NCBI GenBank assembly: GCA_008508345.1 | Contig: QNGE01003092.1 | Location: forward strand, 1-64,000 | From: Paragonimus westermani | Taxonomy: Eukaryota > Platyhelminthes > Trematoda > Plagiorchiida > Troglotrematidae | DNA: 64,000 nt | Direction: 5' to 3' | In this document: positions 12,460-25,640 of the stretch, piece by piece | Layout: each line of letters starts with the position of its first letter | How positions within the stretch are numbered: the first letter of the stretch is position 1 | Program-made: the position numbers and the translations under genes | Notes under the pieces: model-generated | What the model was told of the DNA's origin: nothing | The model's database searches: none | Seen by the model: the letters and a program-made list of their open reading frames with translations, nothing else

Positions 12460-15010
12460 ATTGAGTTTATCAGTGTCAGCTGATGCTCCTGACACTCACA
12501 GGAGCATGACTGAAAGGTTTGCTCTCGGACGCCAAATTGGCAATTCCTGGATACCAATCCTTCCGGTCCCTCAGACCTTGTGTTCGGGGAGGAAGTTTTG
12601 TGATCATGCATACAGGAGAGAATATCCCGGCCATGGTCATTGCGATGATTGCCAACTCGGATTGCAGCTATGTGCGTCTGTGGTGTAAAATCAGATTGCT
12701 CATTGAAGGTTATAGAACAGCGGGTTTTATCTGCCAGACTCCTGGTTGGTAACTGGCCTCACTGCTGGAGGGAATTTAACGTGACCCTACTGTTGTCTGC
12801 CGTTTCATTATGGGCAACTTTGACGCACCATGCACGGTCCACGGGTGTCTACACGGAAGAACCGTTGGGTGCTTCATTTGGCCTGTGCTTGAACAAACAA
12901 GTCTGCAGGCCCACTTGATACCTTGGCGATTAGATATCCATACTGCATTTCGCATTCATCCCAAGACGGCCGGATATCGACCGTCCGGATCAACTTTCAC
13001 GACGAAATAGTGATCATGAAGTTCTCGCGATCATTTTAAGGAAACCAGTTGCAAGGACAGGATAGTTGAAAACATGTCGAAATATTTAGCGAATGCCAGT
13101 CGCCGAGATAGGAGACGAAGCAAACTCCTTTAATCGGTTAAACGAAGGGAGACCAGCAGTTGACAGTCAGTTGGAAAGAACAAGAAAGCGCAAGCGGACT
13201 GGTTGAGACTTTCGCCCCAAACTGGCTCCATCGACCATGCTGCTGAGAGTCGCACCGGTGCGAGTTGGAGCTGAGGACTTGTTTTCGATAGTGCAACCGA
13301 GTATGTAGATTATTCCTTGCAACCGGACGCGGACATAAACGCTACAGAGGTAGTTGCATACAATATAACCTGTTGGAGGTTACAAAACGCGGAATGTACG
13401 AGGACCGCCACGCCGCTTGCCCAGTGACAGCCCCCAAAAGGTTGTGTTCGCTTGCGGCGACGGACGAGAGCAAGGATTGAAATGCTCATACTGTTCGGCG
13501 ACGCTGGGAAAGCAGAAGCGGTAGAGGTGAAAGCAAAGGACCTGGTTGACCATTACAGCAAGGTGTACTCCGTTGAGACACTTCCAATTCCTCCACGTGT
13601 ATCCGGGACATCTGTATTCAAAGCAGAGGAGATTGAAGAAGGGGGTTTCAGGGTATCTGCGAACTCCCAATCTTTAAACCTCACCCGGTTCACACTGTTC
13701 ATATCCGCCAGTACTGAAGGAACTTGTGGATATTTTTGCGGCGCACTAGCACGTTTATTGAACATGTCATTGCAGCATAGGCGGATTTCTACAGAGCGGA
13801 CGGGGATACTCGTTTACTCCATGTAAAATTGTGGCAACCGCAAGCTTCTTCTTGGCCGTCGACNCACCGAGATCTACTTCTATGATCGGGGTGGTTAAAG
13901 AGCCTTTATCGCACGAGAGGCCTGGGAAATATCTTCAAGAAAACGGGCCGCTACATCCCTGCCGGCATACTGTCTGTCGAGGCTACTCCTGTCTGATAAA
14001 CCTGCTGCTAGAAAGAGAGCGTTAGTTCGAGGTTGAGGTTAGTGGGAAGCCAATGGACGTCGTCCTTATGAGCCTTAACAAAGTTTTTGACAAACTTCCT
14101 CATAGTAGTCTATTTAGCGAGCTCAAAACATTCGGCACAGCCGGTCCCAACGTAGAACGGGTACAGAACTTCCTTCGTAATCACAGCAATTTGGTTAGAG
14201 TAGATCGGACCCACTCCTCCTGACGAAAGGTGTTAATCGGGGTACTCCACTGCTAAGTCCTGGACCCACAACTGTTTTCGGCTTAGAGCAATAACATCAG
14301 GATCACTGAGTCTTTGTGCCTAGTATAAGATGGTAACCTCAAGGTCAGGCGCGTTACAAAACCGGCGGAAGACTGGATGTTGTGCAGACCGGTCTTGATC
14401 GGGAATAGAGTGGGTCTGCAAATGGACACTTTCGGTAAAATTTTAGATGTGTACACACACACTAGGAGGACGAGTGAGGTAGATATTTATTACATAGGGG
14501 GATGGTTGTTGAGACAAACAGAAAGTGAGAGCTTTCTGAGTGTTGTCTCGCTGAAAGAGCGCAATAGCAGGACCTGCACATCAGCTTTAGTGTACCAAGC
14601 AAAATCAGCCGGTCCTTCAGCAAGCTTGTAGTCAAAACACCGACCTCTCTGCTCACCACACACGTAAGAACAATGCCGTGGCATAATGGAGCGACTTATT
14701 TTTGCACCAATAGGAAGATGCGGAAGCCGAAGGGTGTGCAGCGGACAACGACGAACTTTGTGGTTGGAATGAAGGTGAAAAGCTGTGGTAATAAATCTGG
14801 CCTCCTTGGTAGGTTCCCCAAAAGCTACTGGAGGGTGCGCGGGAATTTTATATTGATAAGCAACATGTCGAGAACAAAAATGTGCTCAGAATTTCGCTCA
14901 GATTTTACCCACAAAAACGACGACAAGAGGCGTGAACGCCGAGTGACTCTAGAGAACCAAACTGCGCAGAAGATAACTGCCGCCTACAATCTCCTTTAGA
15001 CAGCAGCCGA
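12460..15010 (+). pseudogene. Decayed CR1-like LINE (endonuclease + reverse transcriptase)
   Basis: Fragments in several frames follow the order of a CR1-like pol. The APE-type endonuclease shows LAIPGYQSFRS and a GG.V block near 12520-12690, then MGNFDAP (family MGDFNAP) at 12810. The RT region shows HYSKVYSV near 13545, LFNMSLQHRRI near 13750, LNKVFDKLPHSSL (family FSKAFDKVPH) near 14080, a degenerate G-x-P-x-G-S block near 14230, LRQTESE near 14510, and VQRTTTNFVVGMK followed by RRVRG-type sequence near 14720-14850. Frameshifts and stops are numerous and the YADD-type catalytic box is not recognisable. An N at 13864 interrupts the RT. This is an old, dead copy. Confidence 0.75.
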
Positions 15011-18000
15011 TTACCAGAACACTGTTCAGTGTTCTGTGGTAAGAATGGAATTTAACGGCATGGTTGCAGTGGATTTGGACACAACCCTTGAAGGTCTTCG
15101 GCGGCAAGACCGGTGGTAACGTAATAACTCTGTAGAGTACGGAAGTGACGGGCCTTATCGGTAGATAAGTACCATCTGCCCCCGTGAAAAGGATACTGAA
15201 TGCCGAATTTTCAAAGAGACTGCGGTCGGAAAGGGGAAAGTTGTGGTTCAGGAAGAAGTGGACACACGCACTAGTACAAGAATGCTTCCTAACATCCATG
15301 AGGTTTGAGCAGGGTGCGAGTTTTTATCAGTATACCATTTACGTGGCTACACCTGAACTACCAGTCAAGGTCACTTCAAGAAAAATGTCCAGGAAATAGC
15401 CGGCTTTGAACGCTCGAGGGTCTCGTCGTTATTTAGTGTAACTAGCATAGAAAAATGCAGGAGGAGATCACCGGGGTTGTGGAAAGATTGGAAACTTTGG
15501 AGCATGGCAGAGAAATGAGGAGAGACCTAAACAGGACCTCATTAACACCACGCCAAGTTTACGGCGGTTGGCCCGACTTTTTGGGTTAGACAGAATGAGC
15601 AATATTGCTGCTACAAGTAGCCCAGGCAAAAACGATATCACTGTCACAGAAGGATTGGAAACTCGTCCAATGGTTTCTGCAGCATAAAATCTAGCGGAAA
15701 TTGGAGCAATCTAAAGTGGAAAGCAGAGCAATATCCGGGGACACTGTAGCACATTGTACATATCATTCAGCCCGGCAGTTCGGCACCTACTGAAACGTCA
15801 CAACGGACTGCCGTGCACTTCTTGGCAAGTTCTTCTCACGAACTTTATCATCTTTACCCATGTTGTTTTCGTATGGTGCGTTGCACGCCCCCTCTACTTC
15901 CCCACCCATAGATTGTTCCTTAATAGCCCATGCTCAAGAATTGTATTCAGAAGACATACATAGAACAATGGGCCCATAATCCAAATACACATCTATCGGT
16001 ATACATAATCCCGTTTGTGATAATCTACTCATCCATGTACGCCTTCGTGCCATGATTAGTGGTAGCCGATATTAACTGGTTATTAAACGTCATACGAAAT
16101 CCGTGCACAAAACATGGCGAGAAAGCGGAATAGCCCGTCCCGTATACCACACATAATCGCATTATAGCTTCCAGTTACCCCTTGTCATGTATTCCCCGCA
16201 TCATACCCTCCTTATTAACCATCTAGTGATCCTTGTGTGTTATGAAATATAGATTGCAGTTCAATTTTCGGCTCTGTGAAGCAAGCCAGCATCAGAATTT
16301 CATGATAACCGTGTCCTTGCACAATAACATAAATAGGTACAGACTGTGCGAAAACCCGATTAATCTAGGAGTCCGCTTAGAACGAATTGCGTTTTTGGCG
16401 CACACATCGCTAAATTACCCTGAATAGGAGACTCAAAAATCCTCCCGCTGGTCCGTTTTATTCACCAAAAAATCACAGAAACAGTCTTAAAAAGACGTAA
16501 TTCATCTCAGTTCGTCAAAAATTAAACCCGGCAGATGCAAATAAACCCAGTCTGCTGTAACCTATAGACTTGAACGTCTTAAAGTAACGCATTACATAAT
16601 GAGGCAGTCGTACACCGCTTCAGACCAATTTCACGCTGAGTGCGAATTTGTACGCCAGCTGCAGAGCGGGATGCCAAATACGCTCGGAGTGGGAACATAG
16701 GTCACGGGAAAATCAGCCGGAGGTTTAGTGAAAAGCAGTGCTTGTAGTAGGGGAGACGATCGGAAAATTACAGGTTCTCCGACACTTCACTGTTCTGTGA
16801 GGGAAAGAAATTTAGGAACATGCAAAACGTGATAAACATCGACGCATGTCACAAACTGGGAAACGAAAACAGCACTTAGTCTATATTGTTATAACTATTC
16901 ACATCAGGCCGCAAACTCGTCTTCAACATACATCAGCATGGTACACAGTAAAGTACTTCAATGTGACATAATAATGATGGGTCTACGGAACTAATAATCA
17001 AACTTATGTTGAAAGCATTCGACATGCATACGTGACAGCAAGAATGGGACGGTGCTGTCTACAAGTATTCAACTCAAGTAATTCATCATACCTCAACAAA
17101 TATCAACATGATAAACGGTAAAATGGTTGTGATGTAGTTTTTCTCTCTTTCCTTTTTCTTTATATTCTTTCTCTGCTGCGTGCATTGGAAAACCGTGTTT
17201 TCAGTAAGGTGCCTGTTTTTTAAGCAGGTCTTTGAGTAGAGAAGTTGTGACAATAGAACATTTGCGCTCACCTAAGACTTTCGCAATCCCTAAACTTACC
17301 AGCGATAGCGTATCACATTGTGCTATCCTCAAACGCTATTTTCCACCCGCCACCTGCATAAGACGTGTTTAATGCCAGTTTAAGCGACGAACAAGGCGAC
17401 TTGCTGAGGAGCCACTTAACCCATGCAGATAATTCATCTAGAACAGTGATTATGGATTCAGATATTGCTACCACAGCCTTCTTGTAAGGCTGCGTTTTTA
17501 AGTCATATCGGTGCTTTTTAAACCGCGCAACATTCTGTATAAGAAATAGGTGAGAGAGAGCACTTCACGCTCGCCCTGTCTAGCGCAGGATCTTGCAACC
17601 AGCCAACAGCTGCCTGTACGTTCTTTTACAAATGGCACCTCTTTCACAACAACACCATCATGTCGGTCTGTCTTCTATACATCGTACTAAAAAATTCCCC
17701 TGGAACAAGTATAGCCGGAGGAGGAAAATGGGTAGAGAATTGTGGAGGCTAGCAGTGGAATACGTGGTGGATGAGCGAGCATTTGGGAGGAAGATAATGG
17801 TGTGGAAAGGTGTCACATATGTGAGAATGTCGCAGATGGAGACACTTAGGTGAGAATTACGACGGGGAAATTGTCCTGGGAGGGAAGACACAGGAAACAA
17901 CTCGCGTGGGCGAGGAAGTAACACTTAGGACAATATGAGTGTAGACGGTTTAGAGGTTTTCGTCATAGAGGACTTCGGAGGCAACGACCTAGGATTACGA

Positions 18001-21000
18001 AAAACAAACACTGATTGAGTGAATTGGTCGGAATCAACTTGAATCATGCGCACTGCAAACGTTGCTTCCTGGGGTCGCCCTAGGTGGGTGCTTACAAGGG
18101 GACCTCGGATCTTTCAGGTGGTGACAATCATAACGGTTTTCTCGGGGGGTTCACTAGACAGTGATTTGCAGAAGAAATATGGGAACTAACTGATGCACTC
18201 GATTCACCCTTCCGTATTCACAGTAACATCAGAAGAGTCGAGGTCCGATATGCGCTCTGCCTTCTTAGTGTAAAACCCACCTTTCCAATAATAATTTAAA
18301 AACAATGGACTGAAGTTGCCCAACATCACTTGCTTGGTAGACAACAGTCACAGGGAGTTGAAAAGAGCCAGGTGGCGGCGCCAGGTGAAATCTGACGCTT
18401 TCATTGAAAGAGGAGTCAGATATGCCTGGCCAGGTTGCATAACTATCCTTTATCCCCGGGGAACTAACGACAGCACAAGCTTCTTCACCTTGGTCATCCA
18501 AAACTATGACGGAGTACATGTGGAACGAGGACATCTCATTTTTTAACAACCACGGTTCAAAGTAACGAAAAATTTATAGGGCAAGCGGCTATGTGCAGGA
18601 ATTCATACTAGACATACGGAAAAAGTGTGCACCCAGCGGAAAAAGCAAACATTTAGCCACTGTTCGCGATACATTGTTGTATATGCGTCAAGACCGCCTG
18701 TGTACCCCACCCTCGTGTCAAGGCTCCAACTGTGTTCTGATTGGTCGCGGCTTCAACGACCAACGGCTCACTCATCCATGTGGTTTTACATGACCCGATT
18801 GCTTGTAAATGCGACAATAGAGTATGCATTCCTACCGAGTTACTTGTCCTCACTACAGTCGTTGTTGTCCGTAAGGCATGTAGCGGAAGAAGCTCGAATA
18901 TAGATACAACATACATGCACCGCAAAAATTTATCCGCTGGGTTCAGTCACCATAAACTTTACTAAAATGCTGCAACGGCCGATCCTAAGCGAACATAGTT
19001 TTAGCAGGTTCAAGAAAGGAGATAAACCGAACCGTAAAATTCGGGGTATTACGGCAAAGTATATTCGTAGTATGGCAAGAGTAGTCGCCAAGGACCACAA
19101 CATTATTGGAAGAAGTATTTGTAGATGGAGCATTCTCTTAAAAAATGGCAGCAGTGAAGAACTGCTGGGATGTTTACTGGCAGACCGATGTCTGAATGCA
19201 AGGTAGGATCACCACTCGCAGCGGGTAACGACATGTATACAGACCCTGGCGTGTAAATTTGACTAACAGTTTCAGTCGGACCGCGAATCACAGACTTCAG
19301 TTCCTACATGAAAGATTCAACTAGGAACGCTAAAATATGTCCGGAACAGCAAGCTCTAAAACATATTCAGCAAGACGAACCAGAGAACGTACATGATACA
19401 CCATCTTACCTCGGCCAAAAAAGGGGAAAAATGTACATAAAAAACTAGTCGGCTGCTTAGATATGTTATGAGAGGAACAGGGGAAAGAGGGATGACAAAA
19501 TTAAAAATATCTACAGATACATCTAAAGTGTTTTTGTACTTCGCATCGCCCAGAATGCCCCTCAAAACAAAACAGCCTAGGTAGAGCAAGGACTGTCTAT
19601 ATTCCGTTGTATTTCACAGCTTGGAGTCAAGTAGCCTACGACATTGGCTGAAAAATCACAAGTCCAGCTCGTTTGACATTTCAGCATTCTGCCATTGATT
19701 CGGTTGATCGCAAGGTGGCGGACGCGTGAATTCAACGATATGGACTCTGAGGTCCAGTTGTTAACCAACAGACTAACCAATTCAGAGCATACAGAGTGCA
19801 TGTAGTTTATAAGAAAACAGCATGTCATATCAAAGCGAAAGCCGAGACGACCGCTGGACGCGAGGCGTGGAAGGAAGCATTGGCTCTTGCAAAAATGCCT
19901 TGTACGTTAAACGTAACCTTACGATTGAAGTACGGTCGTTTTTGGTTATATTCATCGCAGCCATAATAAACACTCTGATCACACGTTCGTTTAACAAACT
20001 TAAGGGCTTGTGTACCACAGATGACAGTCTTCAGAACAGCATTCACACTGACTCTTGCGATTAATACACCGGCAGATAACACACCACTTAATTCATCATA
20101 CAACATGCAGAAGACAGAATTTGACGTCTTCCGGTTTACCGTTTCCACCGTAGACACCAACAACGAAAGGCCGAGACACGAATGACTCGTACAGACGGTA
20201 TTAGGTATGCTACGATGGTCGATGTAGTTAGTGACAAGCCATCGATATTCAGGTGCACTGCGATGGCGACGACCTTCCGCGCTTGACGAGCGGCTGTCTA
20301 ACTAAGCCGATATGTGCACATTCACTCGGGAAAATGTTACGTATTAGCGATCTCTGCCGGGTTCCTAATAATGTTCCCACATCTGGCGGTAGTTTAGGGA
20401 ATCGTTCTCCCAGAATTTGTAACGACCGACTGAAGTGAACTCTGGGAGTATCACGTGCGATAACCCAATCCCGAAGCCGGTCTACAGGATCGTTTGACAA
20501 CATTCACCCGATAACCTTAGCATCAGGGGTTTGCTGCAACATCTCGGACTGATCTGATTGCTCGGTAACATCAAACATTTTCGGTTACATAAAGGAAGCG
20601 TTTACAAAAATGGCATTCAGAAAACTCGTGTTTAGCAGTGGAAATGCTGGCGTGGAAATTTTCTACAGCACGGCTAACGCGACGACAATGGTGGAACGAT
20701 TGAACATTACTTCCGTACCCTACTGAAAGTGATATTCATTCGTCAATATGAACTCACGTTTTGTTCAGATCGCTGATGGCCAGAGGTCTTTAAATAACGC
20801 AACCAAATAGTAGTGAGCAGCGAAACCTCACAGGGGAAATCAAATCTAATTCGAATATGACAGTTTAGCACGAAGTGCACAGTAGTTTGGATAAAAACAT
20901 TTGTGTGTATGATGGGTAGTTTTTTACATGTAGTAAATATTCTTCTGCGTTAACGCAGACAGATTATGGTAACGAAATCATTCTTAGAGAAATTGAGCCA

Positions 21001-21429
21001 AGTCTATTCGTGTTAATTTTTCACTGGTCATAAAAGCGCGGAAGTATTTCAACCCAGGATTGACGTACTTCACCCCTGATCCTTATACCAATCAAATGCT
21101 GAGCGCAATTCTTCTCGAAACTGCCATTTTTCGTTCCCCATGAATCTCTGATGTATGCCAGCAGGGTAGTTGCTGGTTACCGATTTATCGCGAAATATGA
21201 TAAAAACTAATTGGCAGCGTTGTTAATCTTATCCTCCAGCGCAAAAACATTAATGTCGCATGAAGTCTGCCAAGAATTCCATGTACTTTATGCTTCATAG
21301 TGCATGTGATCACCCTACTCTTTCCTACGTAGAACAGTGAAATAACCTTTCCGCTCTTCCCCGAAAATGTTCATAATACAAAGACAACCTCCACGCCAAA
21401 TGGGCACTCGAAAAACTCCGTAATTACTG
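15011..21429. other. No recognisable gene
   Basis: About 6.4 kb with only short frames. 15360-15640 may contain diverged sequence related to the body of the hairpin/AAT family, but I cannot align it firmly. Elsewhere I see no conserved motif, RNA gene or simple tandem array. Confidence 0.4.
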
Positions 21430-21620
21430 AGTGATCTGTGAGATTTTTGACTTCCGTATGTTTTTGAGCAATCGGCAAAGTCCTACACTGAAATCTGCCC
21501 CGATATTAGTCAGGTTTTGGAGTTTCCGTCCTCCCTCGCCTGAACGGGTTTGTTTCTACGTTTTTTGACGTTGTTTACGTAGATCATTGCCAAGATCCCT
21601 TGAGGATGCATTTGGATTTA
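21430..21620 (-). repeat. Hairpin/AAT-tailed family, body fragment
   Basis: Shares the GTTTCCGTCCTCCCTCGCC-like and GAGGATGCATTTGG-like blocks with the minus copy at 7640-8135 in the same order. The hairpin end is missing. Confidence 0.5.
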
Positions 21621-24344
21621 CTTTCTGGCTTGCTCTTGTATAGTGCACAAGGCAAACACAGGTTACCAACCGACTGGTCGAATGAAGAAACGTGAAGAGA
21701 AACATCCAAAGAAGAGACACACTCGAACAGTGGAAACACGAAACAGCAATCGCTACTCTGATTGCTTGTCAAAGTGTCGGGTCAGCGTCGACTAACATGA
21801 AGACACAAGGTGGCAGCTTTCTCCCGAAGCCGGGGATTTCAACGATAGTCAAGTAAGAGGAAGCAACAAGAACCAGCATGCGCCGATGACACACTAAGTC
21901 ACGCAGAAAGTTGCACAAACGGGAAAAAGCCAACAACACAACAGCACACAGTGCCCCTAAACCAAATTCAATCTGTGCGCGACTTTTGATTTCAACTGCG
22001 CAGTACATCTGAAATATTTGAGATATCGGCTGATATACGACATTCTGAAACTAATGTAAGGCAACATCACATCATTTGGGCTGAATTAGTGGAAAAAAGA
22101 ATTGGCAATTATGGTTTTTGCAGGGACTGGGATTGAAGATGCTTCCAGAGGGAAAACAGTCCGTTTGGTACCGATCCTCGTTTCAAACATTTTTCAACTT
22201 AGAGAAATCAAAATTTCAGGCAAAGCACCTATAGTTCATCAATTGTAAGTAGTCAATATTGATGAGAAAACTGGAATACACCAATTAAGTACCGGGAATC
22301 CTAGGTTGATGATAGAAAATTATCCACCATTTTCTCGAAAAAATCCCACTACTGGCGTTAACACCCATTTTCAGTTCTTATGATTACGTTACTTATAATT
22401 TCCAAAACGAAATTCGTCACCCCGCAACATGAGTGCTTAGTTTTGCAGTGTTTTGTAGACATCGTCGAAATGGAGATGTACGACCATACAATGCTGTCAT
22501 TGTATTGCTATAAGAATGCTAACACATTTGACAGAGCAACTTACACAGCAAGTTTTCCAGTTTCTTATTCTATAAAAAGTATGATTTCCCCCCCTTTTTG
22601 CAGCAATTCAGGCATATGTTTGTTAAAGAAATTTCGTTGTTAGAAATAATGGCAAATCACATTACCATATGACTGTTTCCACCTTCGATGCATGTTTCAC
22701 TTTATCGCCAAGAATCTTCAAAAGTTAATTTTGTCCGCACTACGTAGTATGAAACTGTGAACAGTGTCTGAATGTGAAGCATACGCTTACACTTTGATCT
22801 AGTAGTATGGAATACTGCTACGAGGCCTTCCTTAAACGATGTGAGTGGACTTACACCCCGCTGTAGATTATTTTCCGAAATGAGAGCCTGAAACTCCACT
22901 ACCATACTTGGGGATGCGCAGGCGGTAGAGTGCTGTGATTTACCACCCGTTGCGATAAGCAACCACAGCTCTGCATTTTATGTCCACACATTTGCTATGA
23001 AGTAGAGAATCCCAGCCGCTTCTGTTGATCAGCATCGCATTTTTACCTCGATAATGCTATCATCCAAAAAAAAATTTTCATTTCTAATTTTCCCCCTATT
23101 TTTTGCTAGCTGATCACAACCTCTGCATGTGATTGAACGGCAGGTGGAGAGCAAAAGTTGAGATATCACCAAGAAGCAGACGACGCACGTAAAGCTTGTA
23201 AAGGTATTGGATTGGACAAACGCATCGACGCGAATTCAACCAGTGACTCGCGGAAGGCCACGGGCAACCAGTGTGTGCAACGTGGAGAGGCTGGTATTTC
23301 AGCGCGAAGACCAATCAGGATGGCAAGCTGCTCCAGCATCGGATTTTGCTATAACGAGCACCGAAGTAAAACCTGTTGTTTAAGTGCGTCACGCGTTAAA
23401 GCAAATGAGTTACAGGCGGAGACGAGCCGACCAACGGGAAAGCAAAAGCGTTGGCACCAATTGTAATTTTTCATTTTACTGGTGCATTTTGTCTATAAAA
23501 TTGCCGATAGAAAATCAATAAACTGAGATTTGTTTTGTGTCACGAAGACTGGCGTTTGCTTTCGTTCCGGAAGGAAGCGATTTTCAACAATACCCAGCTT
23601 CTGGTGAAAATTATCCCGTAATTAACAGGTGACAATTAAGATCTTCTCTTTGCATACATAGGTGATGGCGTCAAACCACATGTGAGTATCAAATCAATAA
23701 AAAAGCGAGCCTGTGTCTTCAATGTGGTGTGTACAAAATTAGTCCTGCTGGATGGTGAGGTGGGTGATGAGGGCTGTTAAATTCTGCTCCCCCCCTCTAT
23801 ACTTCTTTTCAACCTCAAATTACATCGGACTATCTCAGTAATGGTGAGGTTATTTGTCCTCATTGACTATTCCGGGGGTGGCGGGGTTCTAAAAGACTGA
23901 GCTATCTCTGAGCAAGTTTCTCCCACTAATTTACATAGTTCACAAGATACTTGAAATTCCGTCGATTTTGAGCAAATAAAGTAGTTCAGTAGAGAGTTCC
24001 GTTTATTTCTTCACAAAAGTATGTGCCTCCTTATCTCCCCTCATCCTAACAAAACTTTCTACATAGTTCTTCGAAACCATCTACATCGGAGAATGGCGAG
24101 ATTCTTCGACAGTTCATTTCCTTCATCTTCAAATCACTTCACGGCATGATCTGGATCATTAGGCCAGTGATCATATTGTGGAGTGTAAATTGTTATAACC
24201 AGTCAGCATTTTTATAAAATTTTAAAGACTTTTGGAATTTCCATCTAAGAAACATGCGTCTCGAATTCTTCCTCATGAACTGCAGTTTTTACCTCCTATG
24301 ATCTCTGTTTTGTTCCTTTGATCACATAATTGGCTCATTTTACA
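21621..24344. other. No recognisable gene
   Basis: Short frames only. The region near 23040-23100 is A/T-homopolymer rich. The 102-codon frame at 23158-23466 has no recognised motif. Confidence 0.4.
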
Positions 24345-24445
24345 TTTATTAATTATGGTATGCATTGGTGCATGTGTACACTGATCGTGCTCACCTAAGA
24401 GCGTTTCTCACAGATGCGTTTAGAAATATACCATTATTATTATTT
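24345..24445 (-). repeat. Hairpin/ATT-tailed family, 3' end only
   Basis: CACTGATCGTGCTCACC, then GCGTTTCTCACAGATGCG and GAAATATACCATTATTATTATT reproduce the terminal 100 bases of the family, including the hairpin and ATT tail. Confidence 0.6.
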
Positions 24446-25503
24446 TCATTCTTTTGGTTTGCAACTCCGGTTTTCTAGACGGTTGGTAAGTGATTGTAGC
24501 TGAACAATCATTAGCACATCCTTACGGCAATTTATACATAAACCCTGACGTATGTTCGCAGCCTGCAACCCCTCTCGTCGGTATACAAGCTGTGCAATGC
24601 CGCTTCTATTGGTGTACAAAGCTGATGTACTATCTGAGTAGTAATGGTTGCATGTGGAAATTGTGTGTAGATAGGTCACCATCTGTGCACGGTTGTGTTA
24701 GTTTCGTCTTGTTAACCGTCGTACACACAAACTTTATCTTGTTATTCAGTAACGAGTCGATTTTTCTCTTTTCGCTCATCCATATAGAAGCCTGAAATTC
24801 AACAACTACAAGGCATCAGTGTCAGACGGATGGGGCCTGAAGCCTGATCCACATGATCGACTTGCTGGAAACAGTTGCGTACTAGCGCATAAAATTAGAA
24901 TATCCAGCCGATATGTCCTAGGCAATGAACGATGATGTTGCGTAACTTTATTTTTTACGAGGTTGTGTGTGAACTGATAATTAAAGTCATGTTAGAAGAA
25001 ATGCCAAGAAAAGTGATGAAAACTGAGCAACAAAAAATTTAGCCGTTATCTAGCGTGGATCACACAGAAAAAATACGGATGTAAAAGTGTTTGACTGGTG
25101 AGAAGCACCAAACTTTGCAACGTCGATAACTGGGCAGTACTGTAGTGACCAAAACGAGTCTCAGACTACCCCAAGTGAATGCAGGCGTATTTCATTGAGT
25201 GTGGTGAAAAAAATGAACGAATGCAACAGAACAGTTACGAGAGTTTTGACAAGTTATAGGAATAAAGAGCTTGACTCACAGAAAGGGTTCAAGAGGACCA
25301 CCACAATATTCCAAATTTCCAGTATCCGGGAAGCGAGGATATTCCCAGATTACCGTGGGTGACTGAAACGCGGTCGGTGCTGCGACGATGTTCGGAGTAC
25401 CACGGAGCTTAAAATGGATGAGATCCGTGTAGTATCGTCAAGCAACTACGCCACAGGTAGAAGAGCAGAAAAACGTGCGTGCACAAAACTTTATTGTAAT
25501 TGC

Positions 25504-25640
25504 AAGTATTTCACTCCTTCAATGAATATGCAGCACAGTGGCTTCGGCTGGCACTGGAAGACTAAGACACCTCTTTTTTTAGAGGTATTTACTGTTCCCC
25601 CTCATACAGTAATTAATCAACTCGAACAACATGCAGAGAT
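25504..25640 (+). repeat. Dispersed repeat, copy 1 of 2
   Basis: A roughly 48-base block starting AAGTATTTCACTCCTTCAAT recurs at 27590. Here an extra about 36 bases (an ACCTC/GAGGT-bearing stretch around 25555-25590) separates it from the downstream shared ACTGTTCCCCCTCATA block. Confidence 0.7.

Noticed and set aside
13864..13864. N inside the CR1-like LINE
   Set aside because: LINE homology continues on both sides in the right order, so it does not mark a visible misjoin, unlike the N at 53667.
24490..24795. 101-codon plus frame and its minus counterpart
   Set aside because: Both strands are open over the same stretch with no motif; coding not supported.
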